A stretch of DNA of 48,803 nucleotides from Planctomycetota bacterium. GTDB lineage: Bacteria; Planctomycetota; Phycisphaerae; UBA1845. Below the pieces are notes generated by a model that had not been told where the DNA came from, did not search any database, and was given only the letters and a program-made list of their open reading frames with translations. Numbering within the stretch: the stretch's first letter is position 1; each line of letters starts with the position of its first letter. The translations under genes and the position numbers were made by a program. Shown here piece by piece: positions 1-8,687 of the stretch. Location of the stretch: NCBI GenBank assembly GCA_024275565.1, contig JAJRYY010000234.1, positions 1 to 48,803 on the forward strand, read 5' to 3'.

Positions 1-11
1 GCAACGAGGTG

Positions 12-140
12 GGAAGGGTGATCGCGACGCCTGTTGGGACAGGCTCCGCTGCGCTCCGCCTGCCCCAACAGGCGATGGATGAGGAACAGAAACAGGTACC
101 GACTCTCATAACCACTGGTACATAGATTGGGGGCAGGTCA
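12..140. mobile_element. Left copy of a 129-bp inverted terminal sequence, probable IS end
   Basis: Bases 12-140 are the exact reverse complement of 48675-48803. Identity stops at 141 on the inner side, so 140 is the junction with host DNA. Read inward from the host boundary, the element starts TGACCTGCCCCCAAT, which has the 5'-TG end usual for IS3-family elements. It contains a strong hairpin (about 29-76, arms built on CGCCTGTTGGG). The transposase itself would lie outside the window. Family assignment is inference; the repeat and its boundaries are seen directly. Confidence 0.75.
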
Positions 141-158
141 CAACGATAGAGGCAGCGA

Positions 159-1478
159 CTACAGTAGCAGGGTGATGAGGAGCAGGCTGACGCAGGACAG
201 GATCACTGCGGCTGCGAATCCGACGGTGAGCGCTCTGCTGCCGACGCCTACCAGTTTCCGGATATCAAGCTCCAGCCCGATGGCTGCCATGGCGAGGGTG
301 AGCAGGATTTTCGCACACTGTTTCAAAGTGCCAGACAGCGACACTTCAATGTGCTCGCCGGATAAGCCAATGATTCCACCGATCGTCTCGCTCGGCTGAA
401 AGCTCAGCGTGGGGATGAGTCCGGCGGTATTCAGCACGGCGATCAGGATAAAACCCCACACAAACCACGGCACGAAGCGTGCGTAATGAACCACGATGCT
501 GCGCCCACGGTCCACGTCGGAAGTGTGTCGTCTTGCGTAGAACACCGCCAGAATCGCGACCAGTGGTGCCAGCAATGTGACGCGAACCAGCTTGACCGTG
601 GTGGCTATGGTGGCTGCTTCTGCGCTGTACGCGAACCCTGCTGCGACGACTTGCGGTACGGCGTGGATCGTCGTCCCTGCCCAGACACCGAAGGCTTGAC
701 TTTCCATGTGCAACCACTGACCCACAAGCGGGCAGGCGAGCATGGCCAGCAATCCCATGAGGTTGATCGTCCCGACGGACAACACCAGATCTTCATCGTT
801 CGAGTCGATCAGCGGCGCGACGGCCACGATCGCACTGTTCCCGCAAATACCCGTCCCAGCGCCGATCAGCATGGCAGTGGTCGGTCGCAGGCCGAACAAT
901 CGACCTATATAGTACGACGCACCGACAGCCACCACGATGCACAATACGGTCACGACGAACGCACCGATCCCAACCGTGGCGATCAGCTTCAGATTGAGAC
1001 CCGCACCAGTCATGACGATGGCGTAGGGAATCACCTTTTTCACGATCCGCTTACAACCGGGGACGATGGACAGTGGAACGGGCAGGAGGTTGCGAATCGC
1101 CAGTCCGACGAGGATGGCGACGATGGCAGCACTGATCGGGTGGCGGATCGAATCGCCATCGCGGATGGTGAAGGGAGCGACGGGCAGGACTTGCAGCAGG
1201 TAGGCAAGCAGGGTCGCAATGGCTGCTGCGATGTATCCGTGCCATGGCGTGGCGCTCGGTTTTGCGGCAGCCACTGGTGCAGACACGACCGGTGCAATGA
1301 TGGTTGTGGGTGCGAGAACCCCTTCCATCGAGCTGTAAGACTGGACCGCATCGGCGGAGAGCGGCTTGATGTACTGCACCTCGACGATGGGGTCGTAGAT
1401 CCCCTCCATCGAGCTGAGCGATATAAACGCGTCCGCGCTCATCGGGTCGAATGTATCGGTGGGCTTTGAAGCGGTCAT
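159..1478 (-). CDS. yeiH: YeiH/UPF0324-family putative sulfate exporter
   Basis: A 439-residue polytopic membrane protein with about 10 hydrophobic segments from residue 80 on. It carries the family hallmarks GAGTGICGNSAIVAVAP and GTTIHAVPQVVAAG, and ends in a hydrophobic helix. YeiH relatives are annotated as putative sulfate exporters of the inner membrane. The first 75 residues are atypical: a soluble leader with two copies of an SADA-x6-SSMEG motif about 29 residues apart. The gene lies downstream of a cysteine dioxygenase gene on the same strand. Export of sulfate or sulfite from cysteine oxidation would therefore make sense (inference). It ends with TAG, 19 bp from the IS junction. Only the substrate is uncertain. 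Confidence 0.82.
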   Translation of the reverse strand: MTASKPTDTFDPMSADAFISLSSMEGIYDPIVEVQYIKPLSADAVQSYSSMEGVLAPTTIIAPVVSAPVAAAKPSATPWHGYIAAAIATLLAYLLQVLPVAPFTIRDGDSIRHPISAAIVAILVGLAIRNLLPVPLSIVPGCKRIVKKVIPYAIVMTGAGLNLKLIATVGIGAFVVTVLCIVVAVGASYYIGRLFGLRPTTAMLIGAGTGICGNSAIVAVAPLIDSNDEDLVLSVGTINLMGLLAMLACPLVGQWLHMESQAFGVWAGTTIHAVPQVVAAGFAYSAEAATIATTVKLVRVTLLAPLVAILAVFYARRHTSDVDRGRSIVVHYARFVPWFVWGFILIAVLNTAGLIPTLSFQPSETIGGIIGLSGEHIEVSLSGTLKQCAKILLTLAMAAIGLELDIRKLVGVGSRALTVGFAAAVILSCVSLLLITLLL

Positions 1479-1538
1479 GGCCTACCCGTGTGAATGCACG
1501 CTCATGGTACATACAACGATTCACGCTGTTTACATCTG

Positions 1539-1602
1539 TCCAAGCCGTGACCGTAAGGGAGCGATTTCTCTGATGTCCGCTCCCTTACGGTCACGGCTTG
1601 GA
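1539..1602. terminator. Perfect 25-bp stem hairpin after the cysteine dioxygenase gene
   Basis: Arms 1539-1563 and 1578-1602 are exact inverted repeats (core CCAAGCCGTGACCGTAAGGG) around a 14-base loop. There is no clear T-run on the minus side, so it may be a REP-type palindrome acting as a transcript end or mRNA stabiliser and not a classical terminator. A decayed relative (TCTCTGGTGTCCGCTCCCTT) occurs near 29352-29375. Confidence 0.6.
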
Positions 1603-1635
1603 TAACAAAAGCGGCGGCAACTACGATTCACACCG

Positions 1636-2187
1636 CTAGATACCGCTCCCGTCCATGTGCGACAGAATCGTCGGGATAAATTCGCCGACGGTCGCATCGG
1701 TCAGAGAATAGGTATCCATGCGCAACAGCGGCGGCGAGTAAATATGCAGGGTGATAAGGTCCACACCTGCTGCCTGCAGATTGGACACCTGATGCGTGTC
1801 GGAATCCTGAGCGGCACAGACACCGCCGCTGAGCATTTCCGTTGTCACGGTCGGCTTCATCAGTCCGCTCGGCGTCGACTCGAACCCTGTCTCCGTCAGT
1901 TGTCCTTCCAGCACGCGAAATCCGCACGTCGAACCTGCATGGTTATGGATCGGGCTTCGCTGCCCACTTCGCCAGCACAGCACCAGCAGGTGATACCACT
2001 GGCTTTCGCGGACGAGGTTTCGCAGGTAATTATGCTCCCCGAATCGCACAAAATCGCGCACATCCGAAGCGTCGATCGAGACCTATTCCAGTACCGACCG
2101 CAATTCATCAACCGTCGCCTGCCGCGTCAAACCGTCCAGAAATGCGACCAATGGTTCGAGTTTTTCCGAGTATGTCTTAGTGTCCAT
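1636..2187 (-). pseudogene. cdo: Cysteine dioxygenase with in-frame TAG at codon 35
   Basis: Read through one TAG (2083-2085), the frame gives about 183 residues, the usual length of type I cysteine dioxygenase, a cupin iron enzyme that turns cysteine into cysteine sulfinate. The iron ligands are present: H81 and H83 in SPIHNHAGSTCGF and H132 in DTHQVSN. The Cys-Tyr cross-link pair is also kept (C88, Y150 in HIYSPP). The start at 2187 has AAGGG five bases upstream. The ATG-to-TAG part encodes a plausible family N-terminus, so the TAG splits one gene and is not an upstream ORF. A GTG at 2061 could restart translation but would lose 42 residues. It is either a recent nonsense mutation, an assembly error or a read-through codon. 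The exporter gene follows downstream. Confidence 0.8.
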
Positions 2188-2261
2188 AACAACCCTTCTC
2201 ATTCCTTATTGCCAGCGAAATCATAATGTCGGCGAAACCAGTTCAATTCATCAGAAACCCA

Positions 2262-3449
2262 TCAGTCAAGCCATTTCGCCTGCTTCAGCTTATGGGGAAC
2301 ATAGGTATCGGCGATGAACGAAAATTCCTTATTCGACAGCGCTTCCAGCTCCAGCTTGACGCCCAGCTTGAGCATGTGCTTGATTTCCCGCTGCCAGCGC
2401 CGATCCTGAAACCACGGATACGCCATGATCTCCTTCGCACGGGCGATGTCCTTATCGTTCAATCGAATCGTCACACTCGGTGAGAGATCGAACTCGGCTG
2501 CGTCATAGCTGCTCATGCCGATAAACCGGGCTTTCGGTACCGCCATCCGCGCCGACTCGAACGCGAGGTTGATCGAACCCTGCTTGACGACGCTGTAAAT
2601 GTAGTAGCCCCACGGATCGTTATCCACCAGCACATACAGCGGCAGCCCCAGTTCATACACCATCCGATGACACAGGCGACGCACACCACGCGGCGGCTGA
2701 CCCCCACCGTGGATTATCATACAATTGTGCGATTCCCAGAACCGGTCCTCGTTGAACCGCATCCAGACAGCAGCCTTCTCAATCAGCAGGATAAACTTCG
2801 CCCTGGTCTTCAAAAATTCGATCACGCCGGGTTCAACGATCGACGGAACCGCCCATCCGCCACTCCCCATCCGCGACAATTCGATCTCGTCCCCAGCATC
2901 ACGGATCGTCATCGGCCCGACCATCGACCCGCCCGGATTGGCAAACACGCGAAGCTCTTCCCGCAACACGCCAAGCGTCACCTCAAGGTCTTCGATGACC
3001 GGGTCGGATTCGTCCTGACCGTCGAAAGTCTCCTCACGCGTACCCTCAATCGTGTGCTTGCAGTGATAAAACATATCACGGATGCTGGTCGTCTTGGCCT
3101 GGTCCTGAAGCTTCAGCAGTTCGCTCGACATCAGCATCGTCTGCATAAACCGCTTGGCATTCCCAAGATCAAAAAATGGGCGGTTGGACGTGTTATCGCC
3201 CATCTCGATGATCCGCTTGCGCGCATTGAACGAGACATTGCTCAACGAGCGAATCGGAATGCTAAGCGAGGGGTTCTCAGCCGCACCGATCTGACTGACC
3301 ACCATCTCAGCCAATCCAAGAATTTTCTCACCCGCGTCGCCGCCCTTACCATTCCGCACCTTGCCGGAACCGCGCGCACTTTTCTTCTTCGACCCGGAGG
3401 TAGCCTTCCCACGCACACCCACAGTTTTCTTAACGCTCTTTTTCGCCAT
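2262..3449 (-). CDS. top6A: DNA topoisomerase VI subunit A (Spo11-like)
   Basis: The DNA-cutting subunit of the type IIB enzyme that passes duplexes through a transient break. The catalytic tyrosine is Y128 in SIRDMFYHCKHT, matching the R-x-x-F/Y-Y motif of TopoVIA/Spo11. The Toprim metal site appears as LLIEK (about 220) and VDNDPWGYYI (about 275). The C-terminus FIADTYVPHKLK also fits the family. About 60 extra N-terminal residues are Lys/Gly/Ser-rich, suggesting a DNA-binding tail. ATG 3449 is preferred over the in-frame GTG at 3455 because CGGAG lies just upstream. It follows the B subunit by about 60 bp on the same strand. TopoVI is typical of archaea and plants and patchy in bacteria. 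Confidence 0.9.
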   Translation of the reverse strand: MAKKSVKKTVGVRGKATSGSKKKSARGSGKVRNGKGGDAGEKILGLAEMVVSQIGAAENPSLSIPIRSLSNVSFNARKRIIEMGDNTSNRPFFDLGNAKRFMQTMLMSSELLKLQDQAKTTSIRDMFYHCKHTIEGTREETFDGQDESDPVIEDLEVTLGVLREELRVFANPGGSMVGPMTIRDAGDEIELSRMGSGGWAVPSIVEPGVIEFLKTRAKFILLIEKAAVWMRFNEDRFWESHNCMIIHGGGQPPRGVRRLCHRMVYELGLPLYVLVDNDPWGYYIYSVVKQGSINLAFESARMAVPKARFIGMSSYDAAEFDLSPSVTIRLNDKDIARAKEIMAYPWFQDRRWQREIKHMLKLGVKLELEALSNKEFSFIADTYVPHKLKQAKWLD

Positions 3450-3508
3450 TACCACTCCGCCCTGCCAAGTACCCAGACCAGTTTATGAATCACCTCTTGA
3501 TCTCGGAT

Positions 3509-5422
3509 TCACCGGCGCTTCTTCTTACTCACCTTCCGCTTACGCTTCGACGCAACACCCTTGCCCATACGCTTCGCCTCATGCCCGCCGAACAGCGATT
3601 CATCATGCTCGTCGGCAGGCGTTTCACGTTCCACAATCACCGTCGAATCGTCCAACAGCGGATCCTTGCGAGTGCGCTTGATAATCTGACCATGCTCATC
3701 CATCTCACGATCCGCAAGCTCGGTCCGCATCCGGGCGAGCTCATTAAGCCGCTCCATCAAACCATCCTTGGCGTCCCCAGTAATCGCCTGCAACGCATTC
3801 GCAACCTCAGGGATATACCGAAAAAACACGCTCCGACGCTCGCTCTCACGCTCGGTCCGCTTCCGCCGGCGAATGAACGTCTGCAGCTTCCGCGAACAAT
3901 CCCGTATCGCAAGCCCAACTTCCTTGCGAATCTCATCATAATCCGCGATCGCCTCCTTGGATTCCGACGTAAAAGGCACCCACACACTCGCAAAATGCAC
4001 CATAATCACCAGCGGACCACCAGGCAGCGCACCAGAACTTTGCGACACACCATAAGACCGCCAGTTCGTATCAAGCACCGATCGAAAAATCGCACAATGC
4101 GACTGCTGATACAGAAGCGGAACGCGGTTCGCAAAACGAATCACCCGCGCCAGACCATCGCTCGGAAGGTTACCACCAAATGCCAACCCCACCTCAACCT
4201 GAAAAGGATTCCCCCGATAAACCGTCGGATTCCGCGTGGACGCAGTATAAAACTCAGCCTTCAACCCCTTCAGCAACCCCGCCAATATCTGCTGCGTCCC
4301 AATCGGCGCAAGGCAATCCGTCGGCGGAGCCATAATCTTCACCGTCTGAAACGCTTTATAAATCCGCTCAGCGGTCCCAGAGTCGATCTGCTTCACCCAC
4401 GACCTCTGCGTAAGACCAGCCTCATCGCAAACCTTCTTACACACCGTCGCACTGACCCGCGAAAACTCACCCTGCAAAAAAGCACCCACCTGCTGACGCT
4501 CCGTCTCCTTCAGCATCTTCAACAGTGTCCCAAGCTCAATCCCGTGCGGATGCGGACGAATTTCACGCGTCTCAACCGGCAGCTCATCAACACCCCGATC
4601 GTAAACAATCTCTTCACCCAGCGGGTTCATATACTGAATACGCGTATGAGGATTCGCAATCGCAGCCTGCTCAATGTACTCGTCAATCCCCTGCCGACCC
4701 TTGTTGTAGGCCGCCACAAGATCAATCGAAACCTCCGTCCCATGAGGCCAATCAACCTCAACCTCATCATCGTGCATGATGTCCGGACGGTTCTTCTTCG
4801 TATCAATCGCCAGCTTGTAATGATGGGCGGGTTTGCGAGGCGACGTCCGACTCCGAATGCTGATAGGCCTGCCCGTCGTAATCAACCCATACATCCCGGC
4901 TGCACTGATCCCGATCCCCTGCTGACCCCGACACATCTTCAACCGGTGAAATTTCGACCCATACAGCAGCTTCCCGAAAATATTGGGAATCTGACTCTTC
5001 ACAATCCCAGGACCATTGTCACGAACCGTCACCCGGAACCGATCATCACCCTCAAGCTGCGTCACGCAAATCGAAAGATCGGGAAGAATCCGGGCCTCCT
5101 CACAAGCATCCAGACTATTATCCACAGCCTCCTTCACCGTGGTCAGTAGAGCTTTACGCTTGTTGTCGAACCCGAGCAGGTGACGGTTCTTGGCGAAAAA
5201 CTCCGAAATCGAAATCTCACGCTGCTGAGACGCCATACGCTCAGCCGTCATAGGCGCATTCGATTTCCCTGTTGATTTCGTATTCGATGTCGATTTCCGT
5301 GCAACCGCTTTGCGCTTGCCCACTTTCTTCTCCATGACAGCGGGCGATTGAGCAGCCACAGGGGAATCCAATTCGGCGCTTTCCACAAAAAGAAGCGATT
5401 GTTGATCTTGATCGGTGTGCAT
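3509..5422 (-). CDS. top6B: DNA topoisomerase VI subunit B (GHKL ATPase)
   Basis: The ATP-driven clamp subunit of topoisomerase VI, 637 residues. GHKL motifs are in order: N-box KEAVDNSLDACEEA (about 97), G1 RDNGPGI (about 134), and G2 RGQQGIGISAAGMYG (about 165). The H2TH and transducer regions follow (LAPIGTQQILAGL, FTSESKEAIADYDEI). The C-terminal 20 residues are almost all Lys/Arg, mirroring the basic tail of subunit A. The first 60 residues are low-complexity and basic. It heads the B-A pair. gyrB lies 7 kb away, so this genome segment codes for parts of both type IIA and type IIB enzymes. Confidence 0.92.
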   Translation of the reverse strand: MHTDQDQQSLLFVESAELDSPVAAQSPAVMEKKVGKRKAVARKSTSNTKSTGKSNAPMTAERMASQQREISISEFFAKNRHLLGFDNKRKALLTTVKEAVDNSLDACEEARILPDLSICVTQLEGDDRFRVTVRDNGPGIVKSQIPNIFGKLLYGSKFHRLKMCRGQQGIGISAAGMYGLITTGRPISIRSRTSPRKPAHHYKLAIDTKKNRPDIMHDDEVEVDWPHGTEVSIDLVAAYNKGRQGIDEYIEQAAIANPHTRIQYMNPLGEEIVYDRGVDELPVETREIRPHPHGIELGTLLKMLKETERQQVGAFLQGEFSRVSATVCKKVCDEAGLTQRSWVKQIDSGTAERIYKAFQTVKIMAPPTDCLAPIGTQQILAGLLKGLKAEFYTASTRNPTVYRGNPFQVEVGLAFGGNLPSDGLARVIRFANRVPLLYQQSHCAIFRSVLDTNWRSYGVSQSSGALPGGPLVIMVHFASVWVPFTSESKEAIADYDEIRKEVGLAIRDCSRKLQTFIRRRKRTERESERRSVFFRYIPEVANALQAITGDAKDGLMERLNELARMRTELADREMDEHGQIIKRTRKDPLLDDSTVIVERETPADEHDESLFGGHEAKRMGKGVASKRKRKVSKKKRR

Positions 5423-5550
5423 AGTTACGCCATTCCAGCCATATGGAGAATCTGATCCATTCGAACGAAGACGATCATACCCGCCGCGTAACTGGCATCA
5501 AGACAGAACTTCAGGGGGGGGGAAAACGGAGAAGGTGATTCCGTATTCCG

Positions 5551-5661
5551 GCCGACAACAAAGGGGCCGACAACAAAGGGGACATTCTACTTTATTCCAC
5601 CCGGATAGGGGGCACATTAAGGAGAGGATGCCAAGAATAAAGCAGAATGTCCCCTTTGTTG
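5551..5661. repeat. REP-like inverted repeat with AAAGGGGACATTCT arms
   Basis: Arms 5571-5597 and 5635-5661 are 27-bp inverted copies with one mismatch (core CAACAAAGGGGACATTCT). The left arm is preceded by a 15-bp tandem duplication (5551-5580). A single copy of the same core sits at 22833-22858. The right arm overlaps the 3' end of the YWTD gene and supplies its last residues. Confidence 0.75.
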
Positions 5662-6588
5662 TTTCCGCCGCCGGAGCATGCCAACCATCGCCGAAGCAAG
5701 AATCAGGATGGTCGTCGGCTCGGGGATAACAGCGAGGTGTCTTGGGCTGTCGAGATTATCGGTGATAATCCGTTCGTATCCCGACCCGTCGAGGTTTGCA
5801 CTGCTGATACTGTCCAAACCATCGAATGGGGATTCCGTAAAATAAATCTTCCCGTTGATAAGATCGAGATCGAGACCCCATGGTGTGTCAGCAACAAGTA
5901 GTGCCTCCAAACCTGAGCCATCCAGATTCGCCCGTAATATGCCATCCTGACCGGAATCGGCAAAATAAATCTTTCCGCCGATCGGATCAACCTCTATTCC
6001 GCGTGGCCTCGATATCAAGCCTCCTTCAAACAACGTCACAACTTCCGACCCATCCAGATTGGCCATTTGAATACGTTCAGAAGTACGGTCCGTCCAATAC
6101 ATTTTCCCGTTGAGAAGGTCCAAGGCGATGTCATTAAGGTTGGATTCACCCGGAATTTCGACCAAATCCTCAAGTCCGGAGCCGTCAAGATTGGCCCTGC
6201 GAACACTGTCCCGTGTCGAGTCCACCCAGTACATTTTCCCCTGTATCAAGTCTAGCTCAATTCCTACAGGATTCGCTTCGAACGTATCCCAATCGAACAA
6301 AACCTCGCGGTTGGTTCCGTCTAAGTTTGATCGGGTGATTGTCACAGCACGCGTGTCTGTCCAGTAAACCATATCGTTGATCGTATCGATACCGATTCCG
6401 TGTGGACGATCCGCTCCAGCGAAGAAGATGGTTTCACGGGGCGAACCATCCAGCGATGCCCGTTCCACGCGACCGTTACCGAAAATCACGCTCCCGTTGC
6501 CGCCATCTGCCCAATACAGGTCGAACGTACCAGCCTTGGCTATACCCGTCATCGCTAAAACGATCACCAAAGATTTCAACACACGCAA
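5617..6588 (-). CDS. Secreted YWTD beta-propeller protein with PEP-CTERM anchor
   Basis: A signal peptide (residues 1-20) is followed by about six LDL-receptor class B (YWTD) blades. Each has a G-x-x-x-D-x-x-x-G-K-x-Y-W/F-x-D core and an N-L-D-G-S turn (for example MYWVDSTRDSVRRANLDGSG). A PEP-CTERM sorting tail follows: IPEPTTI, a hydrophobic helix, then RRRK. Such proteins are exported and processed by exosortase. I place the start at TTG 6588, eight bases after AGGAG; the longer frame to 6618 has no such site. After RRRK the frame runs on for 13 residues encoded by the REP-like repeat, which is unusual because PEP-CTERM proteins normally end at the basic cluster. Ligand unknown. Confidence 0.82.
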   Translation of the reverse strand: MRVLKSLVIVLAMTGIAKAGTFDLYWADGGNGSVIFGNGRVERASLDGSPRETIFFAGADRPHGIGIDTINDMVYWTDTRAVTITRSNLDGTNREVLFDWDTFEANPVGIELDLIQGKMYWVDSTRDSVRRANLDGSGLEDLVEIPGESNLNDIALDLLNGKMYWTDRTSERIQMANLDGSEVVTLFEGGLISRPRGIEVDPIGGKIYFADSGQDGILRANLDGSGLEALLVADTPWGLDLDLINGKIYFTESPFDGLDSISSANLDGSGYERIITDNLDSPRHLAVIPEPTTILILASAMVGMLRRRKQQRGHSALFLASSP

Positions 6589-6745
6589 AATAGATACTCC
6601 TTTCCCCGCAACTCCCATCTACTCGACTCCAAACGGCTCGCACCACACTTACATTATAGCAACTCTGAAGGCGTTCCGTACTCAGTTCGCGACCGATAAT
6701 ATCGTTGCTCCGCAGAACGTAGTGCCGTGAGCATGAATCGATACG

Positions 6746-7072
6746 CTACGGGCAACATTGTGCAGGTCTCGGTGAGTTCATCTCGGCTCCCTGCCAAACC
6801 TGAGTCGCGGCAGCACTCCCAAACCAAAGCTGACGCCAACGAAGCAAATCAACCGCTGTAATGGAGCCGCTGCGGTCGATATCGTAGTAGTCTTCATTGG
6901 TTCCATGGTCTCGCGACAGGAACACACCGGTAAGAGATTGCCGCATCCGCAACAAATCCAAGGCCTGCACCCTCTCGCTAGAATCAATATCAGCAGGGAG
7001 GTATCCGAGGATGCGTCGAGTCGCTGAAATGGTGATGCCGGAATTCCATACGCGCAAAAAAAGCGACACCAC
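6746..7072 (-). pseudogene. Dockerin-like C-terminal remnant
   Basis: The frame encodes two dockerin-type calcium loops (DIDSSERVQALDLLRMRQ and DIDRSGSITAVDLLRWRQ) and a Cys-Pro ending. In planctomycete secreted proteins such pairs sit at the C-terminus of much longer chains. Here the possible start lies inside the terminator of the upstream gene (7056-7083), and no signal peptide or larger domain precedes it. I read it as the surviving tail of a lost gene. The repeat motifs are clear; whether it is expressed is doubtful. Confidence 0.5.
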
Positions 7073-7083
7073 AGGGATGTCGC
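7056..7083 (-). terminator. Rho-independent terminator of the PEP-CTERM gene at 7114-7827
   Basis: On the minus strand, AGCGACATCC pairs with GGTGTCGCT (one wobble) and is followed by seven Ts (7056-7062). It starts about 30 bp after the TGA at 7114. Confidence 0.8.
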
Positions 7084-7113
7084 TCTTGAAATTCCAATTA
7101 TCCGCTCTTCGAG

Positions 7114-7827
7114 TCAGGCCGTTCGACGACGACGCAACATCCCAGCCACTGCAACACCCAAAAGAACAAGCGTCCCCGGCTCGGGTGTAACATTGACCTG
7201 GGTCAGCTCGCCATACACTGTAGACGCCCCCTGGTCAGCCGGATTCAGGAAGTTGTCGATATCGACAAGGGCTGTAAGGTCCGAATCCGAAAACCACTGA
7301 AACAGGGATGTAAGAATCTGTCCTTCGGTCGGCAAAGTGACGCCAGCCAGCGCTCCGCTGAAAGTCGCATTCTCGAATGTACCGTCGCCCGAATAAACAC
7401 CCGAATTCAGCGCACTCTCCACCAGCTCGAATTCAAGGACGTCAGCCTGAAAAATCGTCGTACCCGGTCCTGGTGCGGAATTATCCGTATACGTCAGGAC
7501 GCCACTGCCAAATTGACCGTAGGCGAACGCGTCACCCGGGTCGCCGAGTTCTTCCAGCAGCTCCAGCGACAGCGAAACGGATATGTCCGAAAACAGCAAC
7601 TCCGTATCGTCAAGGAAGGTGGCAATCAACCCCAACCCCTGATCATTGATCGTAAGCACTCCTGGCTCTTCACCCTGAGGATAGGCGTACTCCGTGTACA
7701 CAATCGTGGTTCCCAGGTTCGTAAGAACGTCGTCACCGCCTGCCAGTGATTGACCAGCGCCAACAACCAGAACCCCCAAAGCGACGATCAAGCACCCACA
7801 ACGGGACTGAAATCGTATCATTGTCAT
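7114..7827 (-). CDS. PEP-CTERM secreted protein of unknown function
   Basis: 237 residues: a signal peptide ending near residue 29 (QSLAGG), a mostly beta, acidic body, and the sorting tail TPEPGTLVLLGVAVAGMLRRRRTA (motif, helix, Arg cluster). GGGAG lies upstream of two close ATG codons (7827 and 7821); either may be used. The body has no catalytic motif I recognise. It is followed by its own terminator and lies between two other PEP-CTERM genes on the same strand. No exosortase gene is in the window. Confidence 0.8.
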   Translation of the reverse strand: MTMIRFQSRCGCLIVALGVLVVGAGQSLAGGDDVLTNLGTTIVYTEYAYPQGEEPGVLTINDQGLGLIATFLDDTELLFSDISVSLSLELLEELGDPGDAFAYGQFGSGVLTYTDNSAPGPGTTIFQADVLEFELVESALNSGVYSGDGTFENATFSGALAGVTLPTEGQILTSLFQWFSDSDLTALVDIDNFLNPADQGASTVYGELTQVNVTPEPGTLVLLGVAVAGMLRRRRTA

Positions 7828-7982
7828 CTCTCTCCCTGCTTCTTTCCCGTAAATCGATAGGAAAACCTCTCCCTGCTCCCCTACCGGATGTCTTTACCAC
7901 ACTTAATCTCTACCACACTTCACGGTCCTGCTATTAACAGGTCTTGCTGACCGAAAAAGTCATGCCGACGAATCAACCCCAG

Positions 7983-8687
7983 CTACACCACCCGACGTCG
8001 CGATGCCCGCGATACAGACGTCCGCGACACAATCGTCAGCAAACCGGCAAACGCCAAAACCAGCGTCGCAGGCTCGGGGATGGGGAACAAATTCAACTGA
8101 ACCGATCCCGCGTGCTCCACATCCAGCGACGCAAAGGTCGATGGATCAGGCGTCACAAAAAGACCAAGCCCGAACAGTCGGGCCTGAATATCAAAATCTG
8201 CTGCAAATGTACCGCCAGTGATGTCCATCTCCCCACCGTTCAGAAACATCGTCTCCGGCGTGAGCGATTCACCATAAAGAAGCCCAGCCCCGCCGTTCTG
8301 CGACCCAGCCAGTAGCAATTCGCCACCACCACCGCGAAGCTCGAAATCCAGCGTCGAAAACTCACCCGCCGCCAGAGGCGCCTGAGAAGCATCCGTAAAA
8401 CCCTGTGCTGTAAAGGTAAAGGACGCTTCTTCGATGAACTCAGGGACATTCACGCCACCAATAAGCCGCTCAACAATGATCGTCAGCGAGTCAATTTCGA
8501 TGGACAAAAGCCCGGAACTGTCATCCCCACCGCTCGGATCGTATTGCAACGACGGCGAACCAGCATTCACATCATTGATGAAAATGGTGGTGATGGGTTC
8601 CGCATTAACCTGGGTAGCACTGAAGGCCGCGAGGACCGATAACAATGCGCACACCCAGCCGCGACTACGTCTCTCTCTATTAATCAT
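7983..8687 (-). CDS. PEP-CTERM secreted protein of unknown function
   Basis: The start MINRERRSRG at 8687 has GAGG just upstream. A signal peptide ends near VNA. The middle is beta-rich and Gly/Ser-rich. The tail IPEPATLVLAFAGLL ends with several Arg residues, a longer than usual basic end. It is divergent from dnaA, with about 550 bp between them. General composition matches the PEP-CTERM protein at 7114 but the sequences are not obvious duplicates. Function unknown; surface or matrix placement is inferred from the sorting tail. Confidence 0.78.
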   Translation of the reverse strand: MINRERRSRGWVCALLSVLAAFSATQVNAEPITTIFINDVNAGSPSLQYDPSGGDDSSGLLSIEIDSLTIIVERLIGGVNVPEFIEEASFTFTAQGFTDASQAPLAAGEFSTLDFELRGGGGELLLAGSQNGGAGLLYGESLTPETMFLNGGEMDITGGTFAADFDIQARLFGLGLFVTPDPSTFASLDVEHAGSVQLNLFPIPEPATLVLAFAGLLTIVSRTSVSRASRRRVV

